DNA of 64,000 nucleotides from Arthrobacter endolithicus (GTDB taxonomy: Bacteria > Actinomycetota > Actinomycetes > Actinomycetales > Micrococcaceae). The stretch is taken from contig NZ_JAPNLH010000011.1 in NCBI RefSeq assembly GCF_026627425.1, positions 80,056 to 144,055 of the forward strand. The letters run 5' to 3'. Below the pieces are notes generated by a model. It was not told where the DNA came from. It was given only the letters and a program-made list of their open reading frames with translations, and did no database searches. A program made the translations under genes and the position numbers. Positions 17,518-30,028 of the stretch are shown in pieces; position 1 is the first letter of the stretch; every line of letters begins with the position of its first letter.

Positions 17518-18732
17518 GTGAACGAGACTCTGCTGATCATCCTGTACATCGTGATTGCCCTGGCCGTTATTGGCTTGCTGATCCCGGTCTTCCTCAAGGG
17601 ACGCCGCAACAAGGACATCTACACCTCCACGCGGGATGCCAACGATCCTCCGGCGACCGGTGCTGGTGGGTCCACAGCGTTGCAGGACCGCCCGGACGCA
17701 CCAGCGTCGGCTGGGACTGCCGCCTCGTCGGAGGCGCCCGTGGCCTCCGACACCGAGCTTTTGGATGATCTGGCGGGCCTGGAAACGCTGCCCGCTGTTG
17801 AAACTCCGGCCGCTGTGGAGGGTCGCCTGGTTCGGCTCCGCGCACGATTGGCCAGATCAAACAATGCCTTGGGCAAGGGTTTATTGGCGCTGCTGTCACG
17901 GGACACGATTGACGAAAATGTTTGGGATGAGATCGAGGAAACCCTGCTGCTGGCGGACGTCGGCACGGCTCCTACGCTGGAATTGGTGGATTCACTGCGC
18001 GCCCGGGTCAAGATCCTGGGCAGCCGCACGCCCGAGCAGGTCCAGCAGATGCTCCGCGAGGAACTGATTAAATTGGTTGATCCCACCATGGATCGGTCGC
18101 TGAACGTGGCACGCCATGACAACCGGCCGGCGGTAATGATGGTGGTGGGGGTGAACGGCGTGGGTAAGACGACCACAGTCGGGAAGCTCGCGCGGGTCTT
18201 GGTCGCTGAGGACAAGGATGTGCTCCTCGGGGCGGCGGATACCTTCCGGGCTGCCGCCGCGGAGCAGCTGGCCACTTGGGGACAGCGCGTGGGCGTTCCC
18301 ACGGTGAAGTCCGACGTCGACGGAGCAGATCCGGCATCCGTCGCCTATGAGGCCGTCAAAGTCGGGATCGAACAGGAAGTCGATGTTGTGATGATTGACA
18401 CCGCCGGCCGCCTGCAGAACAAGATCGGCCTGATGGACGAGCTGGGCAAAGTCAAGCGAGTGATCGAAAAGCAGGCCAGCGTCGACGAGGTGCTGTTGGT
18501 TCTGGACGCGACCACGGGACAGAACGGGCTCACGCAGGCCAAGGTATTTGCCGACGTCGTCAATATCACCGGCATTGTGCTGACCAAACTGGACGGAACT
18601 GCCAAGGGTGGGATCGTCGTCGCTATTCAAAAGACGCTGGGCGTTCCGGTGAAGCTGGTGGGCCTGGGCGAGGGGGCCGATGATCTGGCACCCTTTGATG
18701 CCGAAGATTTTGTAGACGCCCTGCTCAACTAA
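17518..18732 (+). CDS. ftsY: Signal recognition particle receptor FtsY
   Basis: A 404-aa SRP receptor GTPase that docks Ffh-ribosome complexes at the membrane. An N-terminal hydrophobic segment (residues 2-20, LLIILYIVIALAVIGLLIPV) anchors it, as in other actinobacterial FtsY. A variable Ala/Pro/Thr-rich linker follows, then the N domain and G domain: GVNGVGKTTTVGKLA (G1), DTFRAAAAEQL (insertion box), DTAGRL (G3), TKLDGTAKGG (G4) and GLGEGADDLAPFD (G5). GTG start. Its partner ffh lies about 3.7 kb downstream. Confidence 0.97.
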   Translation: MNETLLIILYIVIALAVIGLLIPVFLKGRRNKDIYTSTRDANDPPATGAGGSTALQDRPDAPASAGTAASSEAPVASDTELLDDLAGLETLPAVETPAAVEGRLVRLRARLARSNNALGKGLLALLSRDTIDENVWDEIEETLLLADVGTAPTLELVDSLRARVKILGSRTPEQVQQMLREELIKLVDPTMDRSLNVARHDNRPAVMMVVGVNGVGKTTTVGKLARVLVAEDKDVLLGAADTFRAAAAEQLATWGQRVGVPTVKSDVDGADPASVAYEAVKVGIEQEVDVVMIDTAGRLQNKIGLMDELGKVKRVIEKQASVDEVLLVLDATTGQNGLTQAKVFADVVNITGIVLTKLDGTAKGGIVVAIQKTLGVPVKLVGLGEGADDLAPFDAEDFVDALLN

Positions 18733-18791
18733 CGCTTCAGCGACGCTGCGCGGGCTAATTCACCGCCGGCCTGCTGTTACCTGCCGGAAAC

Positions 18792-18830
18792 ACGGCGGCC
18801 GCGCATTGTTTACGCGGCCGCCGTTGTTGT
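18792..18830 (+). terminator. Rho-independent-type terminator after ftsY
   Basis: Perfect 12-bp GC-rich stem (18792-18803 with 18813-18824) around a 9-nt loop, followed by TGTTGT. It lies 60 nt past the ftsY stop, so it separates ftsY from amt. Confidence 0.85.
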
Positions 18831-18847
18831 AACACGGTGGCAATCTG

Positions 18848-18877
18848 TGGCCCGTCCGGCTGTAACACCGGACGGCC
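18848..18877. promoter_or_regulatory. Imperfect inverted repeat upstream of amt
   Basis: TGGCCCGTCCGG and CCGGACGGCCA flank CTGTAACA, pairing with one bulged base. Just upstream, GTAAC-N6-GCAAT (18829-18844) resembles half of an actinobacterial GlnR box (GTnAC-N6-GnAAC) with one departure. Both sit about 85-130 nt before the amt start, where nitrogen control would act. This is suggestive only. Confidence 0.35.
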
Positions 18878-18960
18878 AATCTTGTAGAGACACGATGCAC
18901 CGCCAGTCGCCTCCCAGCGCCAGCGGCCGCGATACCGCTCTACAGGAAAGGCCAGAGGCC

Positions 18961-20727
<1,767 letters not shown>

Positions 20728-20792
20728 TGGACACTTCGAATCTCTGGACCGCTCTCCGGCTAGCCGGCTGCGGGGCGCCCGCGGCCGGCGCG

Positions 20793-22307
20793 TCAGCGTG
20801 AAGTATCCCAGTCCTCGGGCCCGTTGGACCCGGCGGGATACTCCTGCAGCGGCACCTTATTGGCCCGCCACGCCTGCAGCGTCGGGTCGACAATCCGCCA
20901 GCACTGTTCGGCGGTGTCCCCGCGAACGGAGAGCAGCGGGTCGCCGTTGAGAACGCCGTCCAGCACCTCGCCGTAGGGAAGGAGGTCATCGCCGGCAAGC
21001 TCGGCATCCAGACTGACACGGTCCAGCGTGAAGAGGTCCCCCGGGCCATTGACGTCGATGTCAAGCTTGAGGTTGTCCGGCCCGAAGCCAATGTGCAGCC
21101 GAGTGGGCATATCCACGCCCTTAAATCCGACGGGCAGGTGCGGCACCGGCTTGAAGGTGATGACGGCCTCCTTGCGGGGCTTACCCATCGCCTTGCCGGA
21201 GCGCAGGATGAACGGCACCGAGGCCCAGCGCCAGCTGTCCACCCCTATCTGAAGTTCCGCGAGCGTCTCGGTCTCCTTGGCCGGATCTATCCCTTCTTCC
21301 TGCGCATAGCCCGGGACCTTCCGGGAGCCGATTTTCCCGGCGGTGTAACGGGCCCGCCGGGTGCTGGCCGCAAAATCTGAACTCACCGAACTGGCGCGCA
21401 GCACAGCAGCGATGCCGTCACGTACATCGCGTTCACCCAATGTGGCTGGCGGTTCCATTGCGATGACGGCCATGACCTGCAGCAGATGGCTTTGAATCAT
21501 GTCCCGCAGTGCGCCGGCGCGGTCGTAGTAGCGGGCACGGTTTTCCAAGGCCAGATCCTCATCAAAAATGATTTCGACCTTCTCGACGTTGTTGCTGTTC
21601 CACAGCGGCTCCAGCAACCGGTTAGCGAAGCGCAGGCCTAAAATGTTCAAAACCGTGGATTTACCGAGAAAGTGATCCACCCGGTGAATATGCTCCTCGG
21701 GCACCAACCGGGCCAGCGTCCCGTTGAGGGCGCGCGCGGACGCCGCATCCGACCCGAAGGGCTTCTCCATCACCAACCGGGTTCCGGCGGGGAGGTCGTC
21801 AGCATCGAGCACACTGCACGCCTTTTGGCTGACGGCGGGCGGCAGCGCGAAGTAGACGGCAATGGGAGCGGTCAGGGTGCCAAGAAGTTTGGCTAGCTCC
21901 CCCTTGGCCGTCACATCCACCAGGTGGTAGGAGCTGGATTTTCGTGCGGCAGTTAAAGCCTGTTTGCCCCCGGGAACGGCTGCCGTCGCCGCATCATCGA
22001 ATGCCTCCGACACCCGGCTCTGCCATTGTTCCTGGGACCAGTCGTCGCTGCCCGCTCCGATTACGGTGATCCCGTCCGCCCGTCCGGCGGCAATGAGCCG
22101 GGCTACGCCGGGCAGCAGCAGCCGGCCGGTGAGGTCCCCGGAAGCGCCGAGGATCAGCAGGGTCCTGATAGCGCCGTCGTCCTGGGATACTTTGCCTGCC
22201 CGGCCGGCGGATGCTTTGCCTGCCCGGCTGGCGGTTGCTTTGCCGGCGCGGCTGGCGGTTGTTCCGGCCGGGGCAGCGGATGAGGTCGCAGTCTTGGCAG
22301 CAGTCAT
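20793..22307 (-). CDS. zwf: Glucose-6-phosphate dehydrogenase
   Basis: A 504-aa enzyme oxidising glucose-6-phosphate to 6-phosphogluconolactone with NAD(P)+, the entry to the oxidative pentose phosphate pathway. After a disordered N-terminal extension of about 40 residues come ILGASGDLTGRLLLPGVARL (nucleotide binding) and RVDHFLGKSTVLNILGLRFAN, holding the DHxxGK catalytic motif. It stands alone, without the tkt/tal/opcA neighbours usual for actinobacterial zwf, so it may be a second copy. The start is uncertain between ATG at 22307 and GTG at 22352. The extension is built from octapeptide repeats. Confidence 0.93.
   Translation of the reverse strand: MTAAKTATSSAAPAGTTASRAGKATASRAGKASAGRAGKVSQDDGAIRTLLILGASGDLTGRLLLPGVARLIAAGRADGITVIGAGSDDWSQEQWQSRVSEAFDDAATAAVPGGKQALTAARKSSSYHLVDVTAKGELAKLLGTLTAPIAVYFALPPAVSQKACSVLDADDLPAGTRLVMEKPFGSDAASARALNGTLARLVPEEHIHRVDHFLGKSTVLNILGLRFANRLLEPLWNSNNVEKVEIIFDEDLALENRARYYDRAGALRDMIQSHLLQVMAVIAMEPPATLGERDVRDGIAAVLRASSVSSDFAASTRRARYTAGKIGSRKVPGYAQEEGIDPAKETETLAELQIGVDSWRWASVPFILRSGKAMGKPRKEAVITFKPVPHLPVGFKGVDMPTRLHIGFGPDNLKLDIDVNGPGDLFTLDRVSLDAELAGDDLLPYGEVLDGVLNGDPLLSVRGDTAEQCWRIVDPTLQAWRANKVPLQEYPAGSNGPEDWDTSR
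22191..22262 (-). repeat. Three 24-nt tandem units at the start of zwf
   Basis: Units at 22191-22214, 22215-22238 and 22239-22262 share the core TTTGCCTGCCCGGCTGGCGG on the plus strand and encode repeats of the type KA(T/S)AxRAG. They lie in the non-conserved N-terminal extension, before the Rossmann domain. Confidence 0.95.
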
Positions 22308-22479
22308 TTTTTCAGCATGCCATTGAATGCCGTAAATTTCAGCCCGGACCACCGAAACGCGTGTGCTAACCGGAGCGCGGGGTGCGCCTTGGTATCCTAG
22401 ATAGTTGAGTCCGCGAGATGCGGACCCACAGACTTTGTGAACCCGAAGTTACCGCAACTGAGAAAGAAGTACCCGCCGC

Positions 22480-24054
22480 GTGTTCAACTCCTTATCTGAC
22501 CGGCTGACAGCGACTTTCAAGAACCTGCGCGGCAAGGGACGCCTGACCGAGGCCGATGTTGACGCCACCGTGCGGGAAATCCGCCGCGCCCTCCTCGATG
22601 CGGACGTCGCAGTTCCGGTGGTGCGCGAATTCACCGCCAAGGTCCGCGAGCGGGCGCTTGGGGCGGAGGTCAATGCGGCGCTGAATCCGGGTCAGCAGAT
22701 CGTGAAGATCGTCAACGAGGAACTCGTGGTGATCCTGGGCGGGCAGACGCGCCGGATCCGGCTGGCCAAGAACCCGCCGACGGTGATCATGCTGGCCGGT
22801 CTGCAGGGTGCGGGAAAGACGACGCTGGCCGGGAAGCTGTCCAAGTGGCTCAAGGGGCAGGGCCACAGCCCGCTCTTGGTCGCTGCGGATCTGCAGCGGC
22901 CCAATGCCGTCAAGCAGCTGCAGGTCAATGGCGAGCGGGCCGGCGTTCCGGTGTTCGCCCCGCATCCGGGCGTCAGCTCCGAATTTGAGTCCGCCACCGG
23001 TGACCCGGTCGCCGTCGCCCGCGCCGGTGTTGCCGAGGCGCGCGCCAAGCTGCACGACGTCGTCATTGTGGACACTGCTGGCCGGTTGGGCGTCGATGCC
23101 GAGCTGATGCAGCAGGCGTCCGATATCCGTGCGGCCATTTCGCCGGACGAAGTCCTGTTCGTGATCGACGCCATGATCGGACAGGATGCAGTGGCCACCG
23201 CACGGGCGTTCGATGAGGGCGTGAACTTTACCGGCGTTGTCCTTACCAAGCTCGACGGCGACGCCCGGGGAGGTGCCGCACTGTCCGTTGCGTCGGTCAC
23301 CGGGAAACCCGTGATGTTCGCCTCCACCGGCGAGGGCCTGGAGGACTTCGAACTCTTCCACCCGGACCGGATGGCCGGGCGCATCCTGGATATGGGTGAC
23401 GTTCTCACCCTGATCGAGCAGGCCGAGAAGAACTGGGACAAGGACGAAGCGGCCCGGATGGCGCAGAAGTTCGCCGACCAGGAAGACTTCACCCTGGACG
23501 ATTTCCTGGCCCAGATGCAGCAGATCCGCAACATGGGTTCGATGAAGAAAATGCTGATGATGATGCCAGGCGCGGCCAGCATGCGCCAGCAGCTGGAGAA
23601 CTTCGACGAACGCGAAATTGACCGGGTGGAGGCCATTGTCCGCTCGATGACACCGCATGAGCGGCTGGCGCCGAAGATCATTAACGGCTCCCGCAGGGCC
23701 CGGATCGCCCGCGGTTCCGGCGTCCAGGTCTCCGAAGTCAACGGATTGCTGGAGCGGTTTGGCCAGGCGCAGAAGATGATGAAGAAAATGGCGCAGGGCG
23801 GCGGCATCCCGGGGATGCCCGGGATGGCAGGCGCCGGTGGTGGTGCGCGCAAGAGCGGGAAGAACGCACCGAAGAAGAAAGCGCGCTCGGGCAACCCGGC
23901 AAAAGCGGCCCAGCAGCTGCGCGAGGCGGAAGAGAAACGCGCCAGCACGGCGAAGTCCCTCCCCGCCGGTGCGGCGTTTGGCCAGCAGGGTGCGGAGGGC
24001 TTTGACCCGTCGTCGCTGAATCTGCCCAAGGGCTTCGATAAGTTCCTGAAATAA
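22480..24054 (+). CDS. ffh: Signal recognition particle protein Ffh
   Basis: A 524-aa SRP54 GTPase that binds 4.5S RNA and signal sequences of nascent membrane proteins. N domain, then G domain with GLQGAGKTTLAGKLSKWL (G1), DTAGRLGVDAELM (G3), TKLDGDARGGAALS (G4) and FASTGEGLEDFELFHPDRMA (G5). The Met-rich M domain (MGSMKKMLMMMPGA; RRARIARGSGVQVSEVN for RNA contact) ends in a Gly/Met and Lys-rich tail. GTG start. Downstream gene is 10 nt away. Confidence 0.97.
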   Translation: MFNSLSDRLTATFKNLRGKGRLTEADVDATVREIRRALLDADVAVPVVREFTAKVRERALGAEVNAALNPGQQIVKIVNEELVVILGGQTRRIRLAKNPPTVIMLAGLQGAGKTTLAGKLSKWLKGQGHSPLLVAADLQRPNAVKQLQVNGERAGVPVFAPHPGVSSEFESATGDPVAVARAGVAEARAKLHDVVIVDTAGRLGVDAELMQQASDIRAAISPDEVLFVIDAMIGQDAVATARAFDEGVNFTGVVLTKLDGDARGGAALSVASVTGKPVMFASTGEGLEDFELFHPDRMAGRILDMGDVLTLIEQAEKNWDKDEAARMAQKFADQEDFTLDDFLAQMQQIRNMGSMKKMLMMMPGAASMRQQLENFDEREIDRVEAIVRSMTPHERLAPKIINGSRRARIARGSGVQVSEVNGLLERFGQAQKMMKKMAQGGGIPGMPGMAGAGGGARKSGKNAPKKKARSGNPAKAAQQLREAEEKRASTAKSLPAGAAFGQQGAEGFDPSSLNLPKGFDKFLK

Positions 24055-24063
24055 CTAGGACTG

Positions 24064-24759
24064 ATGCGCAAAGAACGGATCGTTTTTGTCCATGGCTCCG
24101 ACACGTTTGGTGCGGCCGCGTGGCCACGCCAGCACGGCCTGGCCCTTGATTACGACGCACTCTTCGTCAAGCGGCTCGGCTTTGACGCCACGGCCCAGCC
24201 GGTTCCGTCGGATTTCCTCACGGACCGGGACATTGTGCTGGATGCCTTGGGCGACGGCGGACATGTCGTGGCCCATGCCCAGGGTGCCATAGCGGCCATG
24301 CTGGCAGCCGTGCAAAATCCCGCGTTGGTCCGGTCGCTGGTGCTGGTGGAACCGGACTCGTCGTCCCTGACAGCGGATCTGCCCGCCACGGCGGCCCACC
24401 GTAGCCTGCTGGAACCGCTGTACTCGCGTCGCCTGGAGATGACGGACGAGGAGTTCGGCCGCGAATTCGCCCGGCTGGCGCACGCGTCGCAAGGGCGCCC
24501 GGACAAGGACGAATCCCGACTGCAGGCCAGTAGGCGGCGGCTTCAGGCGCCATCCTGGGAGGCTCCACTGCAGATAGTCCCCGGTGTCCCTACCCTGGTG
24601 CTGACCGGCGGATGGGAACCGCTGTACGAGGAAATCGCCGAATACCTTGCCGCTACCGGCGCCGTGCACCGGCAGGCTCCCGGCGGCCACCGTCCGCAGG
24701 ATTCCGACGACGGCGACAAGCTGATCCGGGACTTCCTTGCGGATCACCGCGTCGTCTGA
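24064..24759 (+). CDS. Alpha/beta hydrolase
   Basis: A 231-aa protein of the alpha/beta hydrolase fold. FVHGSDTFGAAAWPRQHGLA carries the oxyanion-hole HG, and VVAHAQGAIAAMLAA is the nucleophile-elbow position. There GxSxG reads HAQGA: Gln replaces the usual Ser/Asp/Cys, so ordinary hydrolase chemistry is doubtful. Later landmarks are VPTLVLTGGWEPLYEE and APGGHRPQD with the His-containing end. It follows ffh by 10 nt and is probably in the same transcript. Substrate unknown. Confidence 0.82.
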   Translation: MRKERIVFVHGSDTFGAAAWPRQHGLALDYDALFVKRLGFDATAQPVPSDFLTDRDIVLDALGDGGHVVAHAQGAIAAMLAAVQNPALVRSLVLVEPDSSSLTADLPATAAHRSLLEPLYSRRLEMTDEEFGREFARLAHASQGRPDKDESRLQASRRRLQAPSWEAPLQIVPGVPTLVLTGGWEPLYEEIAEYLAATGAVHRQAPGGHRPQDSDDGDKLIRDFLADHRVV

Positions 24760-24829
24760 CTCTCCGCGGCGTTGCGGATCTCCGTGGCGTCTGACCACCG
24801 TGGCGTCTGACCACCGTGGCGTCTGACCA
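24737..24829 (+). repeat. Duplicated 3' end of the hydrolase gene plus a 16-nt triplet repeat
   Basis: The last codons of the hydrolase gene with its TGA (24737-24759) recur at 24772-24794 with three mismatches, a 35-nt period. Overlapping this are three exact 16-nt units CCGTGGCGTCTGACCA at 24782, 24798 and 24814, each carrying the same CTGA. Confidence 0.9.
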
Positions 24830-24869
24830 ACGGCTTTCCCGGGCCTGATTCGTCGCTCGTGGCGGGCCG

Positions 24870-24901
24870 CTCCGGGACGCCGAAATGGCGGCGTCCCGGA
24901 G
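24870..24901. terminator. Bidirectional terminator between hydrolase gene and thiC
   Basis: A 12-bp perfect stem CTCCGGGACGCC / GGCGTCCCGGAG (24870-24881 and 24890-24901) with an 8-nt loop, between two convergent genes. No T-run follows on either strand, so it is a stem-loop of the kind common in high-GC actinobacteria. Confidence 0.7.
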
Positions 24902-24980
24902 TTCAGGGTGGCTGGATTTCACATCATGGTGCGGGTCCCGCTGCCTTACCTGTGCCCAGCAGGCTGGGAACGGCACCGAC

Positions 24981-26897
<1,917 letters not shown>

Positions 26898-26900
26898 TCA

Positions 26901-26985
26901 CTTCCTTCGCCGGCATTACCCGGACAGGTTCAACGGTCGCAGACTGCATCAGTCCGATCTCAGCCCCTGCACTAGGGCTCCCGTG
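26901..26985 (-). promoter_or_regulatory. TPP riboswitch (THI element) controlling thiC
   Basis: Read on the minus strand, the leader holds the THI-box landmarks in order: GGGAGCCC, then AGGGGCTGAGATC (the CTGAGA element), then GTTGAACCTGTCCGGGTAAT and GCCGGCGAAGGAAG. The last element overlaps the thiC ribosome-binding region, so ligand binding would most simply block translation start. Confidence 0.95.
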
Positions 26986-27042
26986 TGGTCGTAACCGAAC
27001 ATACACGCGAACACTGTCGGTGGCCAGTCGTAGGCTCAAAGC

Positions 27043-27558
27043 ATGCTTGAATTACGTCCCGCCGCCTTGGCTGAGTTTTCCCTGTTGCCGGCCATCGAAG
27101 CTGCGTCGGATACCCTCCTGATCGACATTCTTGGCCGGCGCCTGACGCACTCTATGCCCAGTGGGGCCGGCGCAGCGGAGTTTGCCGCGGCCTTGCACAT
27201 CATGGTCGCCGGCAGACCTGCGGTGGCCTTTGTCCGGCTGGAGGAAGTCGATGGCCAGGCCCATCTGGAACAGCTCTCCGTGCAGCCGGATTTTGCCCGA
27301 CACGGGATAGGCCGCGCGCTGATCCACGCCGCGGTCGCTTGGGCCAGGGAGTGTGGATACCACTCGATGACGCTCACTACCTTCGCCGAGGTGCCGTTTA
27401 ACGCGCCGTTCTATACCAGCTGCGGCTTCACCGTGGACAATTCACCGGGCCCGGAACTGCTCCGCCGCCGCGATCACGAACGCGAGCTCGGGCTGGATGC
27501 GCTCGGCGATCGTGTGGTGATGCGGATCGGCCTCGGCGGCAGATACACCCCGGCGTAA
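27043..27558 (+). CDS. GNAT-family N-acetyltransferase
   Basis: A 171-aa GNAT protein. The acetyl-CoA binding strand-loop appears as LEQLSVQPDFARHGIGRALIHAAVAWA (motif A with R/Q-x-x-G-x-G/A), followed by the NAPFYTSCGF motif B region. Acceptor substrate unknown. ATG start, divergent from thiC, with no partner gene. Confidence 0.9.
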   Translation: MLELRPAALAEFSLLPAIEAASDTLLIDILGRRLTHSMPSGAGAAEFAAALHIMVAGRPAVAFVRLEEVDGQAHLEQLSVQPDFARHGIGRALIHAAVAWARECGYHSMTLTTFAEVPFNAPFYTSCGFTVDNSPGPELLRRRDHERELGLDALGDRVVMRIGLGGRYTPA

Positions 27559-27723
27559 AGCACCCGCAACCCTAGGTTTCGCCGACATGGAATAAATTGA
27601 AGCTTCAAGTAATTGAGATGGATAAGAGCCATGAACAGCACGTCGGCCAGCAGCCGGATCCGCCGCACACACCATAGCGGCCAAGGCTCCCGCATCACTC
27701 ACCGACACCGTCAGGAGCATGAC

Positions 27724-28614
27724 ATGACCCGTTCGCCTTCTTCCCAGGACCTGTTGCCGGCGGACCTCGCCATGGGCACCGTGCTGCTCAAGGTGGGGGA
27801 CATGAAAACCATGTCCGCCTACTACCAGCAGGCGCTGGGCTTGGATATCGTTGCCGAAGCCGACGGCGGTCTCTACCTGGGCAGGGGAAGGACGCCGTTG
27901 GTGCAACTGGTTCCGGCGCCGGGCCTGCGGACCGCCGGCGGCGGCGAGGCCGGCCTGTTCCACACGGCGCTGCTTTTTCAGGACCAGGCCTCTCTGGCGG
28001 CAACCGTGGCCAGCGCCGCACAGTTTGAACCGCAGGCGTTTGTCGGCAGCGCCGATCATCTGGTCAGCGAGGCGTTTTACTTCACCGACCCCGAAGGCAA
28101 CGGCATCGAGTTGTACCACGATCGCCCCCGGACCCACTGGCAGTGGGAGGACGGCCACGTCGCCATGGACTCGCTGGCCCTTTCCCCGCAGCAGTATCTC
28201 AACGAGCACCTCACCGAAGCGGTACTGGCCGGCCAGCGGCAGCAGCACGCCGCCGTCGGCCATGTCCACCTGCAGGTCGGCGAGGTACGGCTGGCCCGGG
28301 AATTCTACGTGGAAACGCTGGGATTTGAGCAGACCGCACTGCTGGGAGACCAGGCGCTGTTTGTCTCCGCCGGCGGCTATCACCATCACCTGGCGATGAA
28401 CGTGTGGAACAGTCGGGGCGCAGGTCCGCGCAAGGACACCCTTGGCCTCGGTGAAGTCCTAATCCGCCTCCCCGGGGCGGACGACGTCGGCGCGCTGGCA
28501 CAGCGGCTGGCTCACCGCGGTGTTGCGGTGGCAAATACGGGTGCTGAACTGGTCTTCCCGGATCCGTGGAACAACCGGATCCGCGTTATTGTGGACACTG
28601 AGCCGGCCGCCTGA
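27724..28614 (+). CDS. VOC-family (glyoxalase/extradiol dioxygenase fold) protein
   Basis: A 296-aa protein made of two vicinal-oxygen-chelate modules. The first contains MGTVLLKVGDMKTMSAYYQQALGL and FYFTDPEGNGIELYHDRP; the second VGHVHLQVGEVRLAREFYVETLGFE with an end FPDPWNNRIRV. Metal-ligand His/Glu positions are recognisable (VHLQV, ELYHD). Relatives of this two-module type are annotated catechol-2,3-dioxygenase-like (CatE), but the substrate is unknown. The ATG at 27724 is preferred because AGGAG precedes it. Confidence 0.88.
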   Translation: MTRSPSSQDLLPADLAMGTVLLKVGDMKTMSAYYQQALGLDIVAEADGGLYLGRGRTPLVQLVPAPGLRTAGGGEAGLFHTALLFQDQASLAATVASAAQFEPQAFVGSADHLVSEAFYFTDPEGNGIELYHDRPRTHWQWEDGHVAMDSLALSPQQYLNEHLTEAVLAGQRQQHAAVGHVHLQVGEVRLAREFYVETLGFEQTALLGDQALFVSAGGYHHHLAMNVWNSRGAGPRKDTLGLGEVLIRLPGADDVGALAQRLAHRGVAVANTGAELVFPDPWNNRIRVIVDTEPAA

Positions 28615-28657
28615 GAAATGCATCAGGGCCGCAACATCGATGATGGAGGCCGTAGTC

Positions 28658-29095
28658 TTGTCCACCCTTTCGGAATTCTTTATAGCTGATCACCGCAGCG
28701 CCGTGGCCCATGCAAAGGCACTCGACGCGCGGACGGCGCCGCCGACGCAGCTGGCCCGGCTGGAGGTGCCGGATCTGACTGACCTTGACGTGGAGATCCT
28801 GGCCGAACTGGCCGTGAAAACCGTCCACGCCACCGGGACCGAGTGCGAGCTTGGCCTGGTGGACATTGAGCTGGACACGTTGTTGGTGGTTCCGGAGGCC
28901 TTAACGGCCGTTTTCGCGGAGCTGAAGGATCTCGAAGACCAGGAGGAGGTAGCCGCGCTGGCTGCCGACTGGGCGCGGACCGAGGAAATGGCGACGACGG
29001 CCGAGGTCACCGAGCCGTTAGTGCGCGCCCTCTCCGAGCTGGCCTCCAAGGCGGATGAGGATGCCATGATCAACCTGTACTTCTGGGCCGAGTAG
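28658..29095 (+). CDS. Small acidic conserved hypothetical protein
   Basis: A 145-aa very acidic, Ala/Glu/Leu-rich, probably all-helical protein without membrane segments. I do not recognise the family. The TTG at 28658 is chosen because a perfect GGAGG lies 8 nt upstream (28645-28649). The frame runs open from 28520, overlapping the VOC gene, but nothing supports those starts. It sits between the VOC gene and the rpsP promoter region. Confidence 0.65.
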   Translation: MSTLSEFFIADHRSAVAHAKALDARTAPPTQLARLEVPDLTDLDVEILAELAVKTVHATGTECELGLVDIELDTLLVVPEALTAVFAELKDLEDQEEVAALAADWARTEEMATTAEVTEPLVRALSELASKADEDAMINLYFWAE

Positions 29096-29156
29096 CCCGG
29101 CGTCCTGTTCCGCCCGGACATGGCGGCGGCACAGATGCAAGGGGACGTGCGTTGGC

Positions 29157-29184
29157 TTTAGGGGAGGGAATGATCTGGCATAAT
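29157..29184 (+). promoter_or_regulatory. Candidate promoter of the rpsP operon
   Basis: TTTAGG (29157) and CATAAT (29179) are spaced 16 nt and lie about 130 nt before rpsP, after a gap of 60 nt from the preceding gene. CATAAT is close to the vegetative -10 consensus; the -35 is weak. Confidence 0.4.
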
Positions 29185-29315
29185 GGGAAGGTACTCGATC
29201 CGCGCGGCCCCTCTCTCCGCGTGCCGATCCTGTCCTTTGAACCCTAATGATCGGCCCGCCCCACGGGAGCGTGACACAGGGTTTGCCCTCTTTAGAACCA
29301 GGAGTGACCACAAAA

Positions 29316-29723
29316 GTGGCCGTAAAGATTCGCCTTAAGCGCTTTGGTAAAATGCGCGCACCGTACTACCGCATCGTCGTCATGGACGCACGCGCCAAGC
29401 GTGACGGCCGTGCGATCGAAGAGATCGGCAAGTACCACCCGACCGAAGACCCCTCGTACATCGAGGTTGTTTCAGAGCGCGCCCAGTACTGGCTCGGAGT
29501 AGGCGCACAGCCGTCCGAGCAGGTTGCCGCGATCCTGAAGATCACCGGTGACTGGCAGAAATTCAAGAACCTGCCCGGCCAGGAAGGCACCCTGCGTGTC
29601 AAGGCCGAAAAGGTTCCCTTCGTAGCTCCCGAGAAGTCTTCGGTCATCGTCAAGGAGGCCATCACCGCGAAGGCCAAGAAGGACGATGCTCCGGAAGCAA
29701 CCGCGGAAACGACTGAGGCGTAG
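29316..29723 (+). CDS. rpsP: 30S ribosomal protein S16
   Basis: A 135-aa S16 protein, longer than the enterobacterial form because of an Ala/Glu/Lys-rich tail as in other actinobacteria. It begins [20 protein letters not shown], the family signature. The GTG at 29316, with AGGAG about 11 nt upstream, is chosen over the longer open frame. First gene of rpsP-khpA-rimM-trmD-rplS. Confidence 0.97.
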   Translation: MAVKIRLKRFGKMRAPYYRIVVMDARAKRDGRAIEEIGKYHPTEDPSYIEVVSERAQYWLGVGAQPSEQVAAILKITGDWQKFKNLPGQEGTLRVKAEKVPFVAPEKSSVIVKEAITAKAKKDDAPEATAETTEA

Positions 29724-29728
29724 TCACG

Positions 29729-29971
29729 ATGCTTTCCGAGGCGCTCGAGCACTTGGTCCGGGGGATCGTTGACAGTCCCGATGATGTCAAGGTCAGTGTC
29801 AAGAACAACCGCCGCGGGGAGTCCCTCGAGGTGCGCGTTCACCAGGACGATCTGGGCCGGGTGATCGGACGTCAGGGACGCACGGCACGCGCACTTCGCA
29901 CCGTCATCGCAGCTCTGGCCAACGGCGAGCCGGTAAGGGTCGACGTCGTCGATACCGACCGCCGCCGCTAA
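29729..29971 (+). CDS. khpA: KH-domain RNA-binding protein KhpA
   Basis: An 80-aa protein consisting of one KH domain with the GxxG loop in VIGRQGRTARALRTVI. In Gram-positives KhpA pairs with KhpB (Jag) as an RNA chaperone affecting cell division and sRNA function. It lies 5 nt after rpsP, its conserved place between rpsP and rimM. Confidence 0.95.
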   Translation: MLSEALEHLVRGIVDSPDDVKVSVKNNRRGESLEVRVHQDDLGRVIGRQGRTARALRTVIAALANGEPVRVDVVDTDRRR

Positions 29972-29995
29972 GCGTTAGCGCAGCGTAAAGCTCAC

Positions 29996-30022
29996 GCCCC
30001 GGCACCATAATGGTGCCGGGGC
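29996..30022 (+). terminator. Strong stem-loop between khpA and rimM
   Basis: A 12-bp perfect stem GCCCCGGCACCA / TGGTGCCGGGGC with a 3-nt TAA loop, followed by CGTTTGCTGTT. In mid-operon position it may act as a partial terminator or processing site, lowering rimM-trmD expression relative to rpsP. Confidence 0.85.
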
Positions 30023-30028
30023 CGTTTG

